From Reticulitermes speratus (lineage: Eukaryota > Arthropoda > Insecta > Blattodea > Rhinotermitidae), in contig JAJKFL010000002.1 in the NCBI GenBank assembly GCA_021186555.1, positions 8,321,001 through 8,385,000 of the forward strand: a stretch of DNA of 64,000 nt. Reading direction: 5' to 3'. Below, piece after piece: positions 56,931 to 64,000 of this stretch; within the stretch, counting starts at the first letter, position 1; every line of letters begins with the position of its first letter. Under the pieces are notes generated by a model. The model did no database searches, had not been told where the DNA came from, and saw only the letters and a program-made list of their open reading frames with translations. Both the position numbers and the translations under genes were made by a program.

Positions 56931-57821
56931 ATTTTTTGATGAAAGAACTTGGCATTGAATATCGGCAGTACCAACCATCGATACATTGAATATCGGCAGT
57001 ACCAACCATCGATAGTAGACACAATATTTTAAAACATGAACCAAGTTTCTCACTTTTCAAAATTGATTGCCGTAAAATCCATTTTAATTTTATCCTTTAA
57101 ATTCCTTCAGTGTTCGCCATATGCATTCCTTCCAAGAGATTTTTCTGACTACCATTTTATGTCTATGCCTCATGGCAATCTTCATGTGGTTAAGAAGATG
57201 AGCTGTGTAAATCTTGAAGTTGCTCATTACGTAGCAGTTTCTACCTTAAGCAATAGGAAACAATAATATTTTATTAACATAAAAATTACTTAATTTCTCA
57301 CGTTAAAATAAATTCATTTCTAATAATAACAGATCCATCTGGCCTCTTCACGTCGGATGTCTGATACAACGTATCTCTTCATTTTTGAAGCCTGTTAGAG
57401 CTTATCTTCTTTAAGGAACTACTGATGACGTGTTTCCCGGTGCATGGCTATGCTCAGATCGATACTGTATATCATCGTGCATAGACCGACTTCATTAATA
57501 GAAAAGTACTATTTCAGGCAATGACTTTTGTGACACAGTGCGGCAGGGTTTGTGGGGAGGGAGAGGTTGATGTTTTGTTCATACAATTGCTAAGTACATT
57601 GCGACGACTTAAACCAGTTTCTTATCTATATTTCCTTAAAATATGACTGACTGCTACACATTCTTCTTGTTTAATTGCTCTGCCTCTTGAAAGAAGTGAA
57701 ATAAACATTGTAAAAGGTGCAGATGAATTTTAACTGCGAACTTTACGTCCGGACAGTAGAAGAGTAAAGGAAATATTGACTGCCCGACCATCGAGAACAT
57801 TATTACAATAAATCATCATTC

Positions 57822-58392
57822 TCTAAAGGCTCAGCCTTGTCGCTGCAACCATAGATGTCTGTCTTGTGCCAGTCTCTTCATTTCGGCGTAGGAGTTGCAA
57901 AAGAGTTCCTTCATCAGATTCTTGATGTAAGAGAGCCTTGGTCGTCCTCTACTTTCCTTCCCCAACACTCTACCTTCCATGATGTTGGTAACAAAACCAT
58001 TATGTCTCAACAAATGTCCAATAAATTTGACTTTCCTCATTCCTACCACTCTTAATATTGTTCTCTTTTCATTGATTTCCTTCAGCACTTCTTCGTTGCT
58101 TTTTTTATCCATCCAACTAGTTCTATTAACTCTTCTCCACAACCACATTTCAGCTGCTTCCAGCCTCTTTTTCTCTTGCCTTCCCAATGTCCATGTTTCA
58201 CTTCCATATGTCATGACACTCCACACATATGTTTTTATAAACTTCTTCCTTGTTTCAAGGCTTAGATTCTTGTTCATGATAAGACTTTTCTTATTTTGGA
58301 ATGCCAACTTTGCAATGGCTATCCTTTTCTTTACCTCGTTTATACATCTATTTCCATTGGTAAGTATACTTCCAAGGTAGCAAAATTCTTGT
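57822..58392 (-). pseudogene. LINE C-terminal fragment of another family
   Basis: Minus strand: QEFCYLGSILTNGN near 58390, then LETRKKFIKTYVWSVMTYGS, ETWTLGRQEKKRLEAAEMW, ILRVVGMRKVKFIGHLLRHN and KESRGRPRLSYIKNLMKEL. This is the domain downstream of the reverse transcriptase in endonuclease-type LINEs, distinct in sequence from the RTE copies at 34 and 38 kb. The RT core is absent. Confidence 0.78.
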
Positions 58393-59249
58393 ACTTACAA
58401 TAAAAACATACAAAATTAAACCTGATATAAAAGGAAGTCGTCCTTTTCGGGCGAAAAACAGTTTGATGTCAAGAAATCAGAACAAAGATTGTAGATTTGC
58501 CCCAAACAAAGGGAAGCCCTTTATCGCATACTGAGGAAAGAAATTGAATAATTTAACAGGAAATGATGTGGTATATTGCATGCTTTATAGGTAAAATTGT
58601 GCGTGTCTTTGCGTATGTGTGTGTGTAAAATCAGAGAAGAACAGAATAACCAGCTATACAGCTTCGAAAGCCTCAAAATTCGCAAATGGTACCAACAACA
58701 ACTCATTATTACGGCCTTTCTTACATTTGCTGTGGTATAAATTTTCCTTTTAATGACTGGCATTACTTTTTGCAACACACTGTACGGTACCAAAGCTATT
58801 CCACAACATTATAACTGTAGAGAAGAATAAGGGGACTTAAAAAAAGGACAAAGAGCGGATGCAGAAATCACATAACTGGAAGCTTAACGTTTAGGAATAC
58901 TCAGCTGCTGGCCTTTTTCATTCGTCTAAGTGTTCCAAAAAAAAAAAAATTAGTGAAATCTAGTATGCAGATAAATTACATCTGCAGTTTTCGTAGTAAA
59001 GAGTTTCATAAAAGTTTTATTCAATACTTTAAAACATAAAAACTTTGTGGATTTCTAAACTTATATCTGAAAATTTTAATATAATTTTATTATAGGGTAA
59101 ATCTGTCTTAGTCGACAATATGCCCACACATTGATCGTTAAATCTTATAATTATTGTTTTATAATATCCGCTAACTTCACTACGTACTTACGGCGTCATA
59201 AACTGTCCCAACTGCTTGGTATGAAACAAGAAAATTTCAGCTGTAAGGA

Positions 59250-59470
59250 ATATTATGGTTACCCTTTTTAGGCACTTTCGCATAAATAGCGAAAACCGTA
59301 TTAGCTTTCTTGTCTGTCTGTTCGCATGTATCGTCGCGGCTCCCACTGGAACTTTTTCGTGAAATTTGATATCGGGGACTTCTCAGGAAATGTGTCGATA
59401 TACTCCAGATTTTGTTCCAGTCGGACAAAAATATTGGACACTTTACATGAAGACCTAAGTACTTTTAAAC
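59250..59470 (+). repeat. Unclassified interspersed repeat, second copy
   Basis: Shares CATAAATAGCGAAAACCGTA-like and GGACACTTTACATGAAGACC blocks with 27905-28140. No coding frame. Confidence 0.45.
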
Positions 59471-59578
59471 TCAGGTGCGCAATCAGAATTTTTCATTAGG
59501 GGCTGACCCTGAGGCTCTACATGATTTATGTTTCAGTTTAAATATTGTGTTATAAAGATCATGTCGTAAGTACGAGTA

Positions 59579-60870
59579 CATTAAGCAAAAGAGTACTAAA
59601 AATCAATTAGGCAGGATTCAAAGAATGACCTGCCTTGCTATCACTGGGGCTATGAAATCGACCCCTACTGCAGCAATGGAAGTGCTTCTGAATCTGACTC
59701 CGCTAGATCTACTGATTATGGCGGAGGCGAGAATGGCACTCTATAGGCTGCATATACTTGAGCAACCAAGTGTTCCTAAAACAGTGACAGGGTTGCTGGA
59801 CATCTGGAGGAGTGTGGGTGACCCTTTACTTGATATGCGGTCGGACTACATTATACCAGTTTATTATCACACCAAAAACTGCATGGTTATCATTGACCAG
59901 GAATTTTGGAGGAACAAAGATCCAGTGCTTCCCGGAGACGCCCTAATCTCGTTTACTGACGAATCAAGGGCTGACTCAGGGACAGGGTTTGGGATCCATG
60001 GCATAAGACCAGAAAGAAGCTTCAGTTTCTCTCTGGGTAAATTTGCCACGGTTTTTCAAACCGAAATATACGCCATCTTACAATGTGCATGTGAGAATAT
60101 AAGAAGGGCTTATAGACATAAGAGGATCCTTATTTGTTCTGACAGCCAGGCGGCACTTAAGGCGCTTAGCAGCCCAAAACTGACTTCGAGACAGGTTGCA
60201 GAATGTTTGGATTCTCTCTCTGCGCTGGCAAACCGCAATGAGGTAACCCTCATGTAGGTGCCTGAGCATTGTGGCATCCTTGGTAATGAAAAAGCTGATG
60301 AACTTGCAAGGCAAGGTGCAGCTAAGCCATTACTCGGCCCAGAGCCAGCTCTTGGAATACCTAGGTGATCAGCAAGAGAAGCTATTAAGAACTGGATTGA
60401 GTGCCAACATTTTACTACCTGGAATAATTTACCAGGTCACAGACATGTTAAACCCTTTATTAGTGGACCATGTAAGAAAGAAGCTGATAGTCTGCTTAAA
60501 CTGAGCAGGAATCAACTCAGATCAGTTGTTGCATTCCTCACAGGACATGCTCCTGTGAGGAAGCACTTGAACATTAAGGGCCTTTTTGACGGAGATCCGA
60601 CCTACAGATTTTGTGGGTCGGAGACTGAAACTGTGCACCATATTATTTGTTGTTGCGAGGCGTTGGGTCGACAACGTTATAAGTTCTTTGGGAAGATGTT
60701 GCTGAAACAAGGGATATAAGCTTGGCTTCGTTGAAAGACCTGTGTCTCTTTGTTAGAGGCACAGGGATAATGAGCCAATGCTGATTGAAATGCTAAGGGT
60801 TAGCACAATAAGCCTAAGGCTGCAGTACATCCGGAGCTAATGCCGACGGGCCCCTGGAACGAAGAAGAAG
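59579..60870 (+). mobile_element. I/LOA-type LINE, 5'-truncated
   Basis: A perfect 11-bp duplication AAGTACGAGTA (59568-59578 and 60871-60881) flanks it. It begins inside the polyprotein and ends with GCACAATAAGCCTAAGGCTG, TACATCCGGAGC, CGACGGGCCCCTGGAAC and a GAA repeat. The 3' segment matches the tail of SINE family B. Confidence 0.9.
59590..60719 (+). pseudogene. LINE C-terminal region with RNase H, broken
   Basis: CLAITGAMKSTPTAAMEVLL and LTPLDLLIMAEARMALYRLH are the conserved block between reverse transcriptase and RNase H. The RNase H domain follows: ISFTDESRADSGTGFGIHG, TVFQTEIYAILQCACENI, ILICSDSQAALKAL, then, after a TAG at 60255 replacing the usual Trp, VPEHCGILGNEKADELARQG. A TGA follows at 60366. 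The zinc-knuckle-like end TYRFCGSETETVHHIICCCE has Tyr where the first Cys is expected. It ends at TAA 60717-60719. RNase H plus this end points to the I/LOA group. Not functional. Confidence 0.85.
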
Positions 60871-60999
60871 AAGTACGAGTATAACTGTAACATAACACTC
60901 TTTGCAACTGCATTTATATACGTATAAATATAAGTACATGTTCTATGACTCAGTCACAGTGACCAACCTTCTCGCTTTTTTTAATGTTATTAATTTGTT

Positions 61000-62540
61000 T
61001 GTCAAAATTCTGCTGTACTACTCAATAGCCGATTTCATTGGCTGATTTCGGTTGAAGGGTAAATTACGTAAAACTTCGGATATCATCGTGTCTACACAAA
61101 GCGTTTTTTTTTTTTTTAATTTCGGCTTTGAGAGTTTTGGGGGGGGGGGCTGCAACCAGGCAGCCCCCACCCCCCTTGGGTGCGCCCTTGTTTCAACTGT
61201 TGACAGCAGTAAAAAATATTTTTTAGATCGACAACAGTACAGAGGGAACTCTTTCTTGCTTTTCCGTGGCAACTCTCAACGGTTTACAATGTTGCCAGCA
61301 ACGTGTAGGACAACAACAATATCAAGGGAAAGCATTTTTTCGTTTCCATGGCAAAAATTGTTACGAAAGAAAGGGCCACAAGATTGCGTTATACGTACAC
61401 GGCTTATCTTGTATTATTCCTGTCTCTGGAAGGACTTCTCAGTTTGTGGCTATCTCTTTCAGTCTCCACGGACATGACATTTATGAAAGCCGTAGCAATG
61501 GGGCAAGTTCTCAGCCCCCACCCAGCTACTGCATATCGAGTCACCATCACAACGTTGCGCCCAGTAGTAGACATATACTGACACAAACGGAGGAGGAATG
61601 ACCTTCCTTCCTGTAAAATGTTAACAGTCCTCTTAACCCAAGGGGATTACCGGAAAAAGTCATTCCTGCCCTTTTGCTTGTGAAATTCAGCAAATTTAAG
61701 TATTAGATTTACACGGAAAATAGGCGTAAATGCAACATAAGATTAAAGGGTGAGATCTGAAATTTCCATCGGTATAAGCAGCATTTCTTTTTCTTGTTTG
61801 GTGTGCTGAATATTCTAGGCAACAAGGGTCATTGAACCGATATTTGGCATATTTTATATATGCTCACTACGATAAGTTTTGACATTTTTAAGGCTCATAT
61901 TACTTAAGGAGCTAATTGGTTTTTCTCTGGTATCACGTGAAGTATTCCTGAAAGAACATGCGTTGAATAAATGTCATAAGGATCCATGCAGCTGTACATG
62001 CACTCCTCTATATGCCTTCATGGCGTGTATATGCACAAATTTAACTTTTATCTTCATAAATAAGGACCAGAAGACAATACAACATATAGCTGCACAGGTG
62101 TTTGTCGTAAAGAGAATAATGTTCTTCCCCTTAATTTCCGCAATATTCTTTCGTATATTTTTAAATGGAAAGTCCGTAAAAGTTATCTCATTTTTCATCC
62201 TGTTCAATTGAAATCTGAAGCATAATTGTTAAGCATTCCTGCTTTGCATTCATAAGGTCTCAGGTCCAGTTTCTGCCTGTGAGTGCCCCTAATTTTCTCC
62301 AGGCGTACGTTAGGGTGGCACCGCAAATGAGCCACAGCTGCATCCATTAACATACGGTAATTTTCCACCTACATTTAGTGCAGGTGAACTGGACCACCTG
62401 TTCATTACGTGTCCGTCTCATGTACTTTGCGATAAACATTAAAAAAATTGACTAAATCTAGCCAGTCTGAAAATTGAAGCCTTTGGAACTGAAAACCTCT
62501 GCCAAGCGACCATAGCAAAGTGTGACTATGCCGTAAAATT
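61000..62540. other. Stretch without a supported gene
   Basis: Short overlapping frames only. G- and C-runs lie at 61139-61150 and 61166-61180. A SINE tail module, CTCTATATGCCTTCATGGCG with TGCACAAATTTAAC, lies at about 61996-62055. Confidence 0.5.
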
Positions 62541-62543
62541 TTA

Positions 62544-62843
62544 AAGATAAAAAGGGTAAATTTGTCCCTGTTCACGCCATGAAGGCATATAGGGGACATA
62601 GATGTATAGCTCCACTCATTCTTAACCTCGGCACTAGATGGAGGTGAGTGGTCAGCATCGAAACCCAGCCGCTTTACTGCCCGGAAAAAAACCCGATACC
62701 CATTTAATGGGAGGCTGAGTGGGCCCCAGAGCCGGTCTGGATATTTTGGAGAAGATAAAAATCTCTCCTGCCGGGATCCGAACCCCAGACGTCCTTTCCG
62801 TCGCCTAGTCGCTATACCGACTACACGACACCAACTTCTAGCG
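62544..62843 (-). mobile_element. SINE family C, full copy
   Basis: The minus strand carries the head (GTAGTCGGTATAGCGACTAG), B box GGGTTCGGATCC and tail with TAGTGCCGAGGTTAAGAATG. An 11-bp duplication GTAAAATTTTA lies at 62533-62543 and 62844-62854. It lies just upstream of the second FAR's coding start. Confidence 0.87.
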
Positions 62844-62901
62844 GTAAAATTTTAGAAAACAAAAATATTTGTTTCCTAAGAGGCTCTGATTTTCTTTTCA
62901 G

Positions 62902-63238
62902 TGGTTTGTGAAAATATATGCTGTACACGAAGATCTATTTTGTTTGACCTAGAACTGTCCAAAGGACTCGGTAAACTGAGGTCAAGATGGGGATCAACAA
63001 TATGAATGAAGATAGAGAAAACAGTGATAATATAGATGCCTGTGTTACTAACAGTCCAATCCAAAACTTCTTCAGTGGAAGCTGTGTGCTTGTCACTGGT
63101 GCGACTGGTTTTGTGGGAAAGGCTCTTGTGGAGAAGTTGCTCCGCTCTTGTCCAGATCTCAGAACCATCTACCTACTCATCCGCTCCAAAAAAGGACTTA
63201 ATTTTCAAACAAGACAGAAGGAATTGTTAAAAAATCCT
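62902..63238 (+). other. Second FAR: first coding exon with 5' UTR part
   Basis: A polypyrimidine tract and TTTCTTTTCAG end at 62901, so a non-coding exon probably lies upstream. The exon runs through the ATG at 62987 to a GTGAGT donor at 63239. The rest of the window is intron. Confidence 0.75.
62987..63238 (+). CDS. Fatty acyl-CoA reductase paralogue, first coding exon
   Basis: ATG with a good context (CAAGATGG). Encodes 84 residues: a polar N-terminus (MGINNMNEDRENSDN), then IQNFFSGSCVLVTGATGFVG with the TGATGFVG dinucleotide-binding loop at residues 37-44. KALVEKLLRSCPDLRTIYLL and IRSKKGLNFQTRQKELLKNP follow. This is the FAR N-terminus, and the exon ends in phase 0, exactly where the upstream gene's exon at 6088 begins (LFGKLK). 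Its remaining exons lie beyond 64000. It could in principle be the first exon of a copy with the same exon plan as the 6088-21332 gene, hence a tandem duplicate. Confidence 0.92.
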
Positions 63239-64000
63239 GTGAGTATAACAGCCTTCCTCTGGCATTGTTTCCAAAAAGGGATGGAAAACTGATAAAATGC
63301 TTCCAAATATTTGTCATCCCACACATTTACACCTTTTATTTCATTCCATACTTCCCTCCTAATTTTGTTTCTAGAAAAGCACTTTTTTCTTTTCTGTCCA
63401 TTGCTTTTCATTTGTAATTCCAGTTTTTCTAAGAATAACCAATCCAATAGATGCTAATCTGACAGTGTTTTGTTCTGCTGTCTGTAAATCTCCACCAGGT
63501 TGCTCACCAACTGCAATGATTCCAGACTAAACTTGCTACTTTTCCAAATGTAGCACAAAGTCAGTATAATTTTCTTGTGAAAATTAAAGTACCAGTATTT
63601 GGAAACATTTGAGTTGTTTAAAAAATTTGTATGAAATTTACTGAGCAGATTATTGCTTCTATAAACAAATATTAACTTTAACTACGTGACATGAACAAAA
63701 TTTGGATTTTGTTGACAATGTAAGCAAAACTGGACAGAAGAGTTACTCCTTGTAGATGCATTGTTACATAACACTGTTCAATATAATGTTACTGTCAGAA
63801 TTGCTACATGTCTTCTATCTTTCAAAAGTGTGTACATATTTTAAGAACATCCTGCATGTTAGCAAATTTTCATTTGGCACTTATGCAGGTAACAAAATAC
63901 ATTTTGTACATGAAAGGACCTGGAATTGTAATTGTCTGAGAACGGAAGGAGTGCTACAGGGGGCATCTCTATGTAAACTCCACGTAGAATCAGATGCCAA
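63239..64000 (+). other. First intron of second FAR, no other feature seen
   Basis: AT-rich intronic sequence. No second exon (expected to start with an LF-x-K-L-like peptide) is visible before the window ends. Confidence 0.7.

Noticed and set aside
56597..57022. Trp/Met/Asp-rich or His/Pro/Ile-rich proteins
   Set aside because: They are translations of a CATC/CATG tetranucleotide repeat.
62987..63238. This exon as the missing first exon of the 6088-21332 gene
   Set aside because: It lies downstream of that gene's stop codon on the same strand, so it must begin another gene unless the assembly is misordered.

Overview
The window is genomic DNA from an animal with spliced genes and a very repeat-rich genome. 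It looks like a large-genome insect. The fatty acyl-CoA reductase (FAR) exons read like insect FARs, and the RTE, tRNA-derived SINE, Transib, pogo-like and hAT relics suit a cockroach or termite. The species-level guess is inference from recognition, not something the sequence proves.

Host genes. One FAR gene runs on the + strand from 6088 to 21332. Seven coding exons join in perfect phase and end in a stop; its first coding exon lies upstream of the window. At 62902-63238 the first coding exon of a second FAR begins. It has the start codon and the NAD(P)H-binding GATGFVG motif, and it ends in the same phase (0) with which the first gene's exon at 6088 begins. The two are therefore same-strand tandem paralogues separated by about 41.6 kb. 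A possible 3' end of a small unrecognised gene is split between 24893-24935 and 25985-26081. Nothing else looks like a host gene.

Mobile and repetitive layer. Positions 675-2030 hold a 45-bp tandem array. Positions 2167-4341 hold a Transib (RAG1-related) DNA transposon with CACAGTG termini and a 5-bp target duplication, carrying a nested SINE. The FAR introns hold SINEs, a LINE fragment and small relics. Positions 27-32 kb hold a MITE, a foldback element, a 48-bp array and a SINE. Positions 32305-36264 are a pogo-like element hit by two RTE insertions, one of which carries a 220-bp insert with a hammerhead-ribozyme-like fold. Positions 37881-42360 hold a full-length but broken RTE retrotransposon with a perfect 15-bp target duplication and its own 1.25-kb insert. 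Positions 42618-43914 are probably a second DNA transposon. Positions 45-52 kb hold foldback elements, a 40-bp array apparently grown out of a SINE tail, a SINE, and a 110-bp-arm inverted repeat with a hammerhead-like motif in each arm. Positions 52-54 kb hold a second LINE, broken by a palindromic 82-bp MITE. Positions 55-61 kb hold hAT and LINE fragments and a 5'-truncated LINE whose 3' end matches the tail of SINE family B.

How it fits together. The host content is a tandem FAR cluster (very-long-chain acyl-CoA to fatty alcohol, feeding wax, cuticular lipid or pheromone synthesis). The rest is layered transposon debris in which insertion order, SINE-LINE partnership and satellite birth can be read from junctions and target duplications. 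In this annotation SINE families are called A (5121c, 31013, 37497c), B (11640c, 11992, 26805, 51100) and C (2259, 36488c, 62544c and partial copies).
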